A stretch of 64,000 nucleotides of DNA from JAAGZL01 sp050297535 (GTDB lineage Bacteria > Pseudomonadota > Gammaproteobacteria > Chromatiales > Chromatiaceae), in contig JBNKSV010000001.1 of assembly GCA_050297535.1 (NCBI GenBank), positions 1 through 64,000 on the forward strand, given 5' to 3'. Both the position numbers and the translations under genes were made by a program. This document shows, piece by piece, positions 15,861 through 23,957 of this stretch (its first letter is position 1; every line of letters begins with the position of its first letter). Below the pieces are notes generated by a model that made no database searches, was not told the DNA's origin, and was given only the letters and a program-made list of their open reading frames with translations.

Positions 15861-17327
15861 ATGCCTAGTGGATATCTTACAACCGAAGCCGTAGAGGCGG
15901 CTATCACATATATCTCATCATCCTATTCGTCGATAGCCGAACTTATCAGCCTGCCTGAAACATCGGTGGAAGGAAGAACTTCACGGGCGCTGAAGATTGC
16001 CAATGGCAGCGGCTCCAATCGCCGCGGTGTGTTGCTTATCGGTGGTGTTCATGCCCGCGAATTAGTAAACCCTGATCTATTGGTCGACCTGGCGATACGT
16101 ATCTGCAACTCATATACAACCGACAGCGATATTTCATACGGAGGCAAAACCTGGTCGGCCTCTACCATTAAACTATTGGTCAATGCCCTAGATATCATCA
16201 TCTTTCCTCTGGTCAACCCAGATGGTCGCAAACATGTGGAAGATCCCGGCGGTTATGCGATGTGGCGGAAGAACCGGCGTGTCAACGCCGCTAGCTCCTG
16301 CATGGGTGTGGACATTAACCGCAACTATGATCTGCTCTGGTCGAGCGGTATCGGAGCCAGTACGAGCGCCTGCTCTGATATCTACAAGGGGGCGAGTGCA
16401 TTCTCTGAACCAGAGACCCGCAATGTACGTTGGATGTTGGATAACTACAGTAATATCTGCTGTATGATGGATGTCCATTCCTACTCCGAACTCATTCTCT
16501 ATCCGTGGGGGGATGACGACAATCAGACGACCGATTCTTTGCAGAATTTTGCCAACCCAGCGTGGGATGGCCTGCGTGGTACGCTCGGCACCGGCTATGG
16601 TGAATACATTGCCAGCGACTCCCAGAATCGATTCATCGATGTGGCGAACCGTATCCGCGATGCTATTGCGGCGGTCAGGGGTAGGGTATATACCGTGCAG
16701 CAATCATCCGGTCTCTATCCGACCTCTGGAACCTCAGGTGACTATGCCTACTCCCGACACTTGGTGGATAGCACGAAACGCGGTGTTTACGCCTACTGCA
16801 TGGAGACGGGAACGGAGTTTCAACCTCCCAACGATGAAAAGGACGAGATCATCAAAGAGGCCTCTTCGGGGATAATTCAATTCCTGGCCTCCTGTGTCTG
16901 TATCGTGGAAGAGACTTCATCCGGAATGATCAGTAAGAGCTCTCTGCAACGGCTACGTGATTTTCGTGATCAGGAACTGCTGACACAGGGTATCGGACGC
17001 GAATGGGTCGCCATGCTCGAACGGAACACGTTAGAGGTGCTGGGGATTCTGGAAGATGATGATAAGGCTCGTGAAATCGGTGCCGATGTGATCAGTGGAT
17101 TTGCGCAATTGCTTGAATCTGGCGAAGGCGCAAAGCCAAAGGGCATTTCGTCGAAATTTGCCAAACAGGTGGAAAGCCTTTTGCAACAGGTGGAAGCCAA
17201 GGCGTCGAAGAAACTTAAGAAAGATATCGCTAGTGTGCGAGAGGATTTTGAATTCTTCCGCGGCGAAACACTCCATGATGGGATGCGCAAGGCACTGTCC
17301 AAACGCAATGTGGCGAAGAAGGACTGA
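15861..17327 (+). CDS. M14-family zinc carboxypeptidase with C-terminal helical extension
   Basis: A 488-residue metallopeptidase. The zinc ligands H64 and E67 are in GGVHAREL and H206 is in MDVHSYSE. Substrate-binding N153/R154 are in DINRNYD, and the catalytic Glu is E315 in CMETGTEFQPP. No signal peptide is present, so the enzyme is predicted cytoplasmic or exported by another route. Residues about 345-488 form an extra helical region whose start (LQRLRDFRDQELL...GREW) resembles the helix seen after CFI-box motifs, although the CFIATAAYG core itself is missing. It is preceded by the 93-residue protein and has its own GGAGAG ribosome-binding site. Confidence 0.88.
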   Translation: MPSGYLTTEAVEAAITYISSSYSSIAELISLPETSVEGRTSRALKIANGSGSNRRGVLLIGGVHARELVNPDLLVDLAIRICNSYTTDSDISYGGKTWSASTIKLLVNALDIIIFPLVNPDGRKHVEDPGGYAMWRKNRRVNAASSCMGVDINRNYDLLWSSGIGASTSACSDIYKGASAFSEPETRNVRWMLDNYSNICCMMDVHSYSELILYPWGDDDNQTTDSLQNFANPAWDGLRGTLGTGYGEYIASDSQNRFIDVANRIRDAIAAVRGRVYTVQQSSGLYPTSGTSGDYAYSRHLVDSTKRGVYAYCMETGTEFQPPNDEKDEIIKEASSGIIQFLASCVCIVEETSSGMISKSSLQRLRDFRDQELLTQGIGREWVAMLERNTLEVLGILEDDDKAREIGADVISGFAQLLESGEGAKPKGISSKFAKQVESLLQQVEAKASKKLKKDIASVREDFEFFRGETLHDGMRKALSKRNVAKKD

Positions 17328-17344
17328 TTCAGGAATGTGCAGTT

Positions 17345-17379
17345 ATTCCCGTGCGGGGTAGGATACTACGCACGGGAAT
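17345..17379 (+). terminator. Stem-loop after the M14 gene
   Basis: ATTCCCGTGC and GCACGGGAAT (17345-17354 and 17370-17379) form a 10-bp stem. No proper T-run follows, so it is a possible transcript end or 3' stabiliser rather than a certain terminator. Confidence 0.45.
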
Positions 17380-17480
17380 TTAGTAATAAGGATACCTAAT
17401 CTTAGCTCAATCTGGTGGTTCGCCCAGACTTGATATTTAGGTTGAGAAGGAAGAGCAATTATTCAGGTTTCTTGAGAACT

Positions 17481-17906
17481 TTATCTTTGTTCGCGTTCCA
17501 AACGTTCGATTAAATCCGAAACGCGCAGCTTTATCTCATCACGGGTCGCACGGAATGCCTCCATGATCTCTTCTTCAGAACCTGTAGCCTTGGCTGGGTC
17601 GTCGATGGGCCAGTGTTGTTTGCGCATACCAGCAGGTAATACCGGACAGTGTTCATCTGCATGGCCGCAAACGGTGATAAGTAGATCGGCCGTCGCCAGC
17701 ATATCAGCGGTCAGTATAGTGGATTCCTGGTCGGATATGTCCACCCCCGTCTCCTGCATCACGGCTATGGCGCGGGGATTTTTGCCGTGGGCCTCGATGC
17801 CGGCGGAATGCGCCTGCAACCAGTCACCTGCAAGTTGGCGCGCCCAGCCTTCGGCCATCTGGGAGCGGCAGGAATTTCCAGTACATACAAACAATAGTCT
17901 CATCAT
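17481..17906 (-). CDS. arsC: Arsenate reductase, thioredoxin-dependent ArsC type
   Basis: A 141-residue protein of the low-molecular-weight phosphatase fold. The P-loop CTGNSCRS carries the nucleophilic Cys near residue 8, and VCGHADEHCPVLP near 80-90 supplies the two further Cys of the triple-cysteine relay used by thioredoxin-coupled arsenate reductases. It converts arsenate to arsenite in the cytoplasm. No arsR, arsB or acr3 lies next to it, so it appears orphaned. The start may be the ATG at 17906 or the adjacent one at 17903. Confidence 0.88.
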   Translation of the reverse strand: MMRLLFVCTGNSCRSQMAEGWARQLAGDWLQAHSAGIEAHGKNPRAIAVMQETGVDISDQESTILTADMLATADLLITVCGHADEHCPVLPAGMRKQHWPIDDPAKATGSEEEIMEAFRATRDEIKLRVSDLIERLEREQR

Positions 17907-17945
17907 AATGAAGCCATTATATATTATGGATGCTGCAAAATATGA

Positions 17946-18341
17946 TTAGGCCTGGATGTGCGGTTCCGGCTGAAACAGTCTGTGTTTGGACGCGATGCTG
18001 ACAACCTGATTGTTCTCAATTTTAGTCGAGGTTACCGGCATATTTTTGTCAACGTAGGATTCGGCAGCGGTGAATAAGGCGAACTGAGCATGTGGAAACA
18101 TGATGCCGATCTTGTTCTGATTGCTCCAGATAACCAGCCCAGACATGCTGGTTATGCGGTCGTTAACCTCTATGGATATTTCCAACAGCATGCCGTTTGG
18201 AACACTTAGCTTATCTGCGCTTAGCAGTATCCCATACGGGGTTATGTTTTTTACTGTTGCTATGATGTGGCGATCGCGATATACGATATGCGCGTCTATA
18301 TCTATGTTCATGCGTTGGTGAAAGCGTTTTTCTACGGTCAT
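17946..18341 (-). CDS. PilZ-domain protein
   Basis: A 131-residue single-domain protein. The N-terminal arginines of EKRFHQRMNI and the downstream VKNITPYGILL correspond to the RxxxR and (D/N)xSxxG c-di-GMP-binding motifs, with Thr in place of Ser. The remainder is a beta-barrel pattern with a short C-tail. AAGGAG upstream of the ATG supports the start. It could be an effector for the c-di-GMP proteins encoded at 13.6 and 28.9 kb. The target is unknown. Confidence 0.82.
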   Translation of the reverse strand: MTVEKRFHQRMNIDIDAHIVYRDRHIIATVKNITPYGILLSADKLSVPNGMLLEISIEVNDRITSMSGLVIWSNQNKIGIMFPHAQFALFTAAESYVDKNMPVTSTKIENNQVVSIASKHRLFQPEPHIQA

Positions 18342-18400
18342 TTTTATGGCTCCTTGAGTATCCTTTTTCCTAAGTTTGCCGTGTAAATGTTGCGGTATGG

Positions 18401-18901
18401 TTACATGCCTGTGAAGCTTTTGTGTTGAGCGATATTGGTCTCGTTGTCGTCACTATCTCCGCAAAGTTCGGGAGAGAATTTGACGGTGATTATTCGAAGT
18501 AGCGTGAGCATGGTGATTACCCCCATGCTGAGCAGTACCTCGGTAGTGGTATAATCTTTGTACCAGAGGCTGATGAGTTCGCCGATCAATACCACCAGGG
18601 CGGCATCCAGTATCAGCGTTACCTTTACGCGGCCCAGTTCCAGATAGGACTGGATGGTGCGTACCAGTTCCAGGATGGCCAGGATAATCACTACATCAAT
18701 AATAATCTTTTCCGCCTCATGTCCCCAATCACCGGTCACCGCCAAAATCAGGTGTTGCAGCAGGTTAAATATGCCGGTTACCAGCCACAGGCTCATGCAT
18801 ATCATCAGCATCCCTATCAATATCCTGACCATAAGTCCGTAGAAGTTAGTGCTGAGGATGAAGGAATGAAGAGACGGGTTTTGGGTCTTGGTGATTTCCA
18901 T
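18401..18901 (-). CDS. PsiE-like membrane protein
   Basis: A 166-residue inner-membrane protein with four hydrophobic segments (about 22-45, 65-85, 95-112 and 120-140). It matches the phosphate-starvation-inducible PsiE family in length and in the segments DVVIILAILELVRTIQ and LGRVKVTLILDAALVVLIGEL. The function of PsiE is not established. No Pho box is visible upstream (AGGAG then ATG), so phosphate control is not supported here. It follows the same direction as the PilZ gene, 59 bp away. Confidence 0.8.
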   Translation of the reverse strand: MEITKTQNPSLHSFILSTNFYGLMVRILIGMLMICMSLWLVTGIFNLLQHLILAVTGDWGHEAEKIIIDVVIILAILELVRTIQSYLELGRVKVTLILDAALVVLIGELISLWYKDYTTTEVLLSMGVITMLTLLRIITVKFSPELCGDSDDNETNIAQHKSFTGM

Positions 18902-19144
18902 AGCTGGATACTCCTGTAACTAGGGGAGGTCATGCTAGTTTTGCCTTATTACACGGTGGTGTCGCGGTGATGAAGATTGTATTTAGCCGTTGGGCCTGGT
19001 TTCAGTGGCTATTTCTGATTTGGCCCAATAGTATAGTTATGGGCTAAGATGTTATTCCACAACCGGCCAGTTTTTGTGGTCTCTAAATGCCGTGCAGGTA
19101 ACGGAGATTTAATGATCTGCTTATGATACGTGTAAGGAGAAAAT

Positions 19145-19567
19145 ATGAGTACAGTGCTCTGGGCGAACGTACTAATAGAAGGTAAGGTAATCTCCGATGA
19201 GTCAGATAAATACGCCCTTTATAAGCATTCTAAAAAATTGGATAGGCTTACTGGCGACTTAAAGGTTTCCAGGTTTTTAGAAATACAGGACTTAACTGAT
19301 ATGCAATTTAATGTATCTGACGAAGAGTTGTCCGATGGGGTTGAGTCCACTAATGAGATTATGGCTGAAAAAGGTGTTTGGATATCAGGTGAAGGGGCTG
19401 TTGAAATGCTAGAAAAATTAATATCCGAAATATCCACAAAGAAAATCAAATTCGGCATTTTTAGTAATGATCATGATGAAATTATACGAGAGTTAAATGA
19501 GAGTTTGGGGTTTGCAAATAAAGCTAAACTGTCAAATGGGAAGTTTAATTATTCGGTCGTGATGTAA
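19145..19567 (+). CDS. Hypothetical protein, AT-rich, unrecognised
   Basis: A 140-residue acidic protein that I do not recognise. No signal peptide or membrane segment is visible. It starts MSTVLWANVLIEGKV and is rich in Lys, Glu, Ser and Asn. The gene is clearly more AT-rich than its neighbours, and its codons differ from theirs, which suggests transfer. A good ribosome-binding site (AAGGAG, 7 nt before the ATG) supports expression. An attC-like hairpin begins at its stop codon, so it may be an integron-type cassette remnant. Confidence 0.75.
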   Translation: MSTVLWANVLIEGKVISDESDKYALYKHSKKLDRLTGDLKVSRFLEIQDLTDMQFNVSDEELSDGVESTNEIMAEKGVWISGEGAVEMLEKLISEISTKKIKFGIFSNDHDEIIRELNESLGFANKAKLSNGKFNYSVVM

Positions 19568-19568
19568 C

Positions 19569-19636
19569 ACGCATAACCAATCGCTCCACCCGACTTGTCG
19601 TCGTCGCACGGCTCCGGTCGGGTGAACGCAAACGTC
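19569..19636 (+). repeat. attC-like hairpin after the AT-rich gene
   Basis: CACCCGAC (19587-19594) pairs with GTCGGGTG (19617-19624) and is flanked on the left by GCATAACCAATCGCTC, similar in form to the left half of integron attC sites (RYYYAAC-like box then an imperfect arm). A matching GTTRRRY box on the right is absent. It is therefore a degenerate attC-like site or simply a cassette-like terminator hairpin. Low certainty. Confidence 0.35.
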
Positions 19637-19668
19637 TGCATTCAATAGAAGAGAAGGTTTTATATCAA

Positions 19669-20265
19669 ATGAGGTGTCTTGTTGTTAAAGCCCATCCGCT
19701 TTCGGAAAGCCTGTGTTCGTCTCTGACCCAGCGTACAGTTGCGGCGCTTGTTTCGGCTGGTCATTCGGTTGATGTGGAGGATCTCTATGCGCAGCAGTTC
19801 GCGGCTTCATTAAACGAGGTGGAACGGCGAAGTTATTACTCAGGACCTTACTTTGTAGAGCGTGTAGAGCCACAAGTGGAACGGCTGTTGGCGGCAGAGG
19901 CTATCGTGCTGATATTTCCAACCTGGTGGTTTGGTTTTCCCGCCATTCTCAAGGGCTGGTTTGACAGGGTATGGGCGCCGGGTGTGGCGTATGACCACGC
20001 AGATCAGTATGGTCTTATTAAACCCAGGTTGACGAATCTTCGTTATATGTTGGCGGTTACCTCGCTTGGTTCGCCATGGTGGGTGGATAAGTTTGTGTTA
20101 CGGCAACCGGTCAAGCGCGTGCTGAAAACCGCCATTGTCGGCACCTGTGCTCCGAAATGCCGAATGCAGATGTTGTCGCTGTACAAGAGCGAGGCACTTT
20201 CTCCGGAGCAGGTAGGTAAGTTTGGAGCGCGGGTTGAAATGGCGCTCCAGGGGTGGCCGCTCTAA
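19669..20265 (+). CDS. NAD(P)H dehydrogenase (quinone)/flavodoxin-fold oxidoreductase
   Basis: A 198-residue flavodoxin-fold protein of the NQO1/MdaB/KefF type. The N-terminal VVKAHPLSESLCSSLTQ is the FMN/FAD phosphate-binding loop, and FPTWWFGFPAILKGWFDRVWAPGVAYD is the cofactor and dimer-interface block typical of these two-electron quinone reductases (cited by its ends near residues 83-109). The exact substrate is unknown. It is monocistronic. Confidence 0.85.
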   Translation: MRCLVVKAHPLSESLCSSLTQRTVAALVSAGHSVDVEDLYAQQFAASLNEVERRSYYSGPYFVERVEPQVERLLAAEAIVLIFPTWWFGFPAILKGWFDRVWAPGVAYDHADQYGLIKPRLTNLRYMLAVTSLGSPWWVDKFVLRQPVKRVLKTAIVGTCAPKCRMQMLSLYKSEALSPEQVGKFGARVEMALQGWPL

Positions 20266-20440
20266 TCGGCAATTTGAGGGCAAATTGGCCCGCTCAACGG
20301 CTCGATGATTTTATGACGTCCTTGTTTTTCTCCAGTCATCTGGCGCGTCCTGCTTTTGTACTCCGTCTGAGATGATGCTTTCTATTATGACGGCACGGTT
20401 GAGCATCAAGCCCTTGGTCTACGTGAAATGGGCTGGGGTT

Positions 20441-21049
20441 CTAGCCAGAAAGCGCGTCCAACAGCTTACGCAGGGCCTGACCACGGTGGCTGAGTTGGTT
20501 TTTGGTTTCCGGGGGCAGTTCTGCGGAAGAGCAGTCGTACTTCGGTACGTAAAACAGCGGGTCATAACCGAAGCCGTTCTCACCGCTGGGTGAGTGTAGG
20601 ATTCTCCCTTCCCAGGTGCCTTGGCAGATGATCGGGGTGGGGTCATCCGCATGGCGCAGGTATACCAGCAGGCACTGGAAGCGGGCGCTACGCTCTGCGT
20701 CAGGTACGCCTTGTAACCGCTCCAGCAGCAGGGTGTTGTTGTCCCGATCGTTGCAGCCGGGTCCGGCGAAACGGGCGGAATAGATGCCGGGGGCGCCTTG
20801 CAACGCATCCACCTCTAGCCCGGAATCATCGGCGATGGCGGCCAGTCCGCTCTCCTTGGCGGCGTGACGGGCCTTGAGGATGGCGTTTTCCACGAAGGTT
20901 AGGCCGGTCTCTTCGATATCACCGATCCCGAATTCTTTCTGAGGTACAACCCGAATCTGTTGTTCGGCCAGGAGTTGGTTGATCTCCCGTACCTTACCGG
21001 CGTTATTGCTGGCGAGGACAATCTTTTCACCTTGGTGGGCTTGGGGCAT
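20441..21049 (-). CDS. rdgB: Non-canonical purine NTP pyrophosphatase (RdgB/HAM1)
   Basis: A 202-residue housecleaning enzyme that hydrolyses dITP, ITP and XTP to monophosphates. Family motifs are present: LASNNAGKVREI near the N-terminus, ADDSGLEVDALQGAPGIYSAR, ENGFGYDPLF and the C-terminal SHRGQAL. I use the ATG at 21049 (MPQAHQGEKIVLAS), which fits family length; the longer frame from 21103 has unrelated extra residues. It is divergent from ccmA. Confidence 0.94.
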   Translation of the reverse strand: MPQAHQGEKIVLASNNAGKVREINQLLAEQQIRVVPQKEFGIGDIEETGLTFVENAILKARHAAKESGLAAIADDSGLEVDALQGAPGIYSARFAGPGCNDRDNNTLLLERLQGVPDAERSARFQCLLVYLRHADDPTPIICQGTWEGRILHSPSGENGFGYDPLFYVPKYDCSSAELPPETKNQLSHRGQALRKLLDALSG

Positions 21050-21218
21050 GAGGCTTCTTCCAATATCAAATTTGCCGGATTCTACCTGTTTTTCCAGATC
21101 CAATCAGTTATTAAGGGGAAAATCCCAGATATCAGGCCCATTTGGATTAAGTCTTATGGGAAAGGGTGTACCTCCTGTGTACAATCTTGCTTCATTTATG
21201 AATAAGCAAACGATCTAG

Positions 21219-21854
21219 ATGCTAGAAGTCGCGGAACTGGAATGCGTGCGTGGTGACCGCAGGTTGTTCACCGGTCTCTCCTTCTCCTTGGAGCAGGGGG
21301 AGTTGTTGTACCTGCATGGCCACAACGGCAGCGGCAAGACTACCCTGATGCGCGCCATCTGCGGACTTTTCCATCCCACTGCTGGCGAGATTCGTTGGGG
21401 CGGGGAGAATATCCGCGAACTCAGCGACGACTACACCCGCGAGGTCCTCTACATCGGACACAAAAACGGCATCAAGGATGATCTCACCGCCCTGGAGAAT
21501 CTGCGCATCCTCTCCACCCTGGACGGCGTACACATGACCGAAGAGCAGGCCTGGGATGCCCTGGAACGGATCGGTCTGCGTGGGTTTGAGGATCTGCCGA
21601 CCCAGGTTTTGTCCCAGGGACAGAAGCGGCGTGTGGCCCTGGCTCGCCTCCTGGCCCATAAGGCCAAGCTCTGGATCCTGGACGAGCCCTTCACGGCCCT
21701 GGATAAAGTTGCGGTCGCCCTGCTGCAGGAGGTGATCCGCACCCATGTGGACGGTGGCGGTATGGCCCTGCTCACCACCCATCAGGAGGTGCAGCTTACT
21801 GATGGACAGGTGAAGCGTCTGCAGCTGGGCACAGGGGGCAAGGGTAATGTTTGA
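21219..21854 (+). CDS. ccmA: Heme ABC exporter ATP-binding protein CcmA
   Basis: The first gene of the cytochrome c maturation operon, 211 residues. Walker A is GHNGSGKTTL, the signature is variant LSQGQKRR and Walker B is LWILDEPFTALD. With CcmB and CcmC it drives release of holo-CcmE. No clear Shine-Dalgarno precedes the ATG. It overlaps ccmB by 8 bp. Confidence 0.95.
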   Translation: MLEVAELECVRGDRRLFTGLSFSLEQGELLYLHGHNGSGKTTLMRAICGLFHPTAGEIRWGGENIRELSDDYTREVLYIGHKNGIKDDLTALENLRILSTLDGVHMTEEQAWDALERIGLRGFEDLPTQVLSQGQKRRVALARLLAHKAKLWILDEPFTALDKVAVALLQEVIRTHVDGGGMALLTTHQEVQLTDGQVKRLQLGTGGKGNV

Positions 21855-22515
21855 AACCTTCCTGGCCATAGTAAAACGCGATCTGATCCTGGCCATGCGC
21901 CGACGCTCGGATGTACTCACTATCCTGTTCTTCTTTATCATCGTTGTAAGTCTGTTTCCCCTGGGCATAGGCCCGGAGATGAAGACCCTGCGCCTGATCG
22001 CGCCGGGCGTGGTTTGGGTGGCGGCCCTGCTGGCCTCCATGTTGGCGCTGGAGAGGCTGTTTGCCATAGATTACGCCGACGGCGCCCTGGAGCAGATGTT
22101 GCTGGCGCCCCAGCCCCTCTCTTTGCTGGTGTTGGGTAAGGTCGCGGCCCACTGGTTAGTGACTGGTCTGCCGCTGGTGTTGATGTCTCCAGTATTGGGT
22201 ATACAGTATGATCTTTCACTGGATGGTCTCAGGGTTCTGGTGCTCAGCCTGCTGTTGGGCACCCCGGCCCTGAGCCTGATCGGGGCCATCGGGGCTGCTC
22301 TAACCTTGGGGTTGCGTGGCGGTGGCGTACTGGTATCTCTGTTAGTATTGCCCCTGACCATTCCGGTGCTGATCTTCGGCGCCGGTGCTGTGGAGGCCGC
22401 GGTATCCGGCCTGGGTGGGGAAGGTCATATATCCATGCTGGCGGCAATTCTGGTATTCTCCTTGTTCTTTGCGCCTTTGGCGGCCGCTGCCGCCTTGCGG
22501 ATATCTGTGGAATGA
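21847..22515 (+). CDS. ccmB: Heme exporter protein CcmB
   Basis: An integral membrane subunit of the CcmABCD release complex, 222 residues with six hydrophobic segments. The N-terminal FLAIVKRDLILAMRRRSDVL and the APGVVWVAALLASMLALERLF segment (about 53-73) are characteristic of CcmB. Confidence 0.94.
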   Translation: MFETFLAIVKRDLILAMRRRSDVLTILFFFIIVVSLFPLGIGPEMKTLRLIAPGVVWVAALLASMLALERLFAIDYADGALEQMLLAPQPLSLLVLGKVAAHWLVTGLPLVLMSPVLGIQYDLSLDGLRVLVLSLLLGTPALSLIGAIGAALTLGLRGGGVLVSLLVLPLTIPVLIFGAGAVEAAVSGLGGEGHISMLAAILVFSLFFAPLAAAAALRISVE

Positions 22516-22590
22516 GGGTTTTTTGTGCGGCAGCGGAACTGAACCGGCTGTCGGTAATCATAATCAGCTGAAGTTGTTAATGAAGATAAA

Positions 22591-23340
22591 ATGAGTTCCC
22601 GCATCCTAAACTGGTTTAAATATTCATCTCCCGCCACCTTCTACCCCCTGGCTGGACGTATGATCCCCTGGTTCACCGTTGCGGCGGTGTTGCTGCTGGG
22701 TGCCGGTCTGTATATGAGTTTCTTCCTGGCCCCCACCGATTACAAGCAGGGTGAGGGGTACCGCATAATATTTGTACACGTAGGCGTCTCCTGGATGTCT
22801 ATGTTCATCTACGTGGTTATGGCGGCCTGGGCCGGCCTGGGTCTGGTGTTCAACACCCGTGTGTCTGCCATGATGGCCACGGCCCTTGCTCCCACCGGGG
22901 CTATGTTCACCTTTCTTGCCCTCTGGACCGGGGCCCTGTGGGGTAAGCCCATGTGGGGCACCTGGTGGGTGTGGGACGCACGTCTTACCTCGGAGTTGAT
23001 TCTGTTGTTTCTCTATCTTGGCTTTATCGCCCTGCAGTCCGCTATCGACGATCACCGCAGGGCCGACCGGGCTGGAGCTATCCTGGCGTTGGTCGGGGTG
23101 GTGAATATCCCCATCATTTACTACTCGGTGCAGTGGTGGAACACCCTGCATCAGGGGGCATCCGTGGCCGTAAGCGGTAAGTCCAGCATGGAGGAGATCA
23201 TGCTCTGGACCATGCTGATCATGGCCTTGGGCTTCTGGGCCTATACCATCGCCGTGGTTCTGGCCCGGGTGCGCTGTATCATCCTGGAGCGGGAGAGCGA
23301 CACTACCTGGGTGCGGGAGTTGGAAGGGGGTGCGCGATGA
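22591..23340 (+). CDS. ccmC: Heme lyase/exporter subunit CcmC
   Basis: A 249-residue membrane protein that loads heme onto CcmE. The tryptophan-rich WWD-domain block MWGTWWVWDARLTSEL (about 127-142) is present, and histidines flanking it (HVGVSWM and the later HQGASVAV region) are the expected heme ligands. It has six predicted membrane helices. The stop overlaps the ccmD start (ATGA). Confidence 0.95.
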   Translation: MSSRILNWFKYSSPATFYPLAGRMIPWFTVAAVLLLGAGLYMSFFLAPTDYKQGEGYRIIFVHVGVSWMSMFIYVVMAAWAGLGLVFNTRVSAMMATALAPTGAMFTFLALWTGALWGKPMWGTWWVWDARLTSELILLFLYLGFIALQSAIDDHRRADRAGAILALVGVVNIPIIYYSVQWWNTLHQGASVAVSGKSSMEEIMLWTMLIMALGFWAYTIAVVLARVRCIILERESDTTWVRELEGGAR

Positions 23341-23507
23341 GCGTGGCGGAGTTTTTTCATATGGGCGGCTATGCACTCTATGTGTGGGGTTCGTTCGGGG
23401 TGTCTCTGCTGCTTATGGTTTTGGAACCGATTTTGTTGCGGGGCCGCAGGCGCAATATCCTGAAACGGATCGCCCGTATGGCCCGGATTGATGCTGGAGA
23501 GAGTTAG
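23337..23507 (+). CDS. ccmD: Heme exporter protein CcmD (small)
   Basis: A 56-residue single-pass membrane protein in its canonical position between ccmC and ccmE. The ATG at 23337 overlaps the ccmC stop, and the TAG at 23505-23507 abuts the ccmE ATG. The sequence begins MSVAEFFHMGGYALYVWGSF, the usual CcmD N-terminus. A hydrophobic helix (about 10-32) and a basic C-tail follow. CcmD stabilises the CcmABC-CcmE complex. Confidence 0.92.
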   Translation: MSVAEFFHMGGYALYVWGSFGVSLLLMVLEPILLRGRRRNILKRIARMARIDAGES

Positions 23508-23957
23508 ATGAAGGCAAGGCATAAGCGTTTTGGGATCCTGCTTGGCGGGATGGTGGGTCTGGGTCTGGCGGCCTGGTTTGTATTTAATGCCTTGGATAGC
23601 AGTCTCTCATACTATTTTTCTCCCACCGACGTGTCTCAGAATAAGGCGCCCAAGGATCACATATTCCGTCTTGGCGGTCTGGTGGAGAAAGGCAGCCTGG
23701 AGCGAGGTCAGGAGCTGACGGTGCATTTTGTGGTCTCCGATGGCCCGAACAGCCCTAAGGTTAAGGTGGCTTACACCGGAATACTCCCAGACCTGTTTAA
23801 GGAGGGTCAGGGGGTGATAGCCCAGGGCCGTCTGGGACCGGACGGGGTGTTCGTCGCTGAGGAGGTATTGGCCAAACACGACGAGAACTATATGCCGCCT
23901 GAGGTTGCGGAGTCGTTGGAGAAGGCCCAGGAACAGAACAGAGGGGCCGTACAGTGA
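23508..23957 (+). CDS. ccmE: Periplasmic heme chaperone CcmE
   Basis: A 149-residue membrane-anchored OB-fold protein. An N-terminal helix (about 9-27) is followed by the beta-barrel. The covalent heme-binding His is in LAKHDENYMP near residue 124, with the Tyr of ENY as axial ligand in the family. The ATG immediately follows the ccmD stop. Confidence 0.95.
   Translation: MKARHKRFGILLGGMVGLGLAAWFVFNALDSSLSYYFSPTDVSQNKAPKDHIFRLGGLVEKGSLERGQELTVHFVVSDGPNSPKVKVAYTGILPDLFKEGQGVIAQGRLGPDGVFVAEEVLAKHDENYMPPEVAESLEKAQEQNRGAVQ

Noticed and set aside
16188..16703. 171-residue minus-strand frame in the M14 gene
   Set aside because: It is opposite the catalytic core and shows no motif or start signal.
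18902..19144. Possible Pho box upstream of the PsiE-like gene
   Set aside because: No CTGTCATA-type half-site pair is present in the upstream sequence.
23241..23522. Minus-strand frame over ccmC-ccmD
   Set aside because: It is a shadow; the plus strand encodes ccmD with overlapping start and stop codons.
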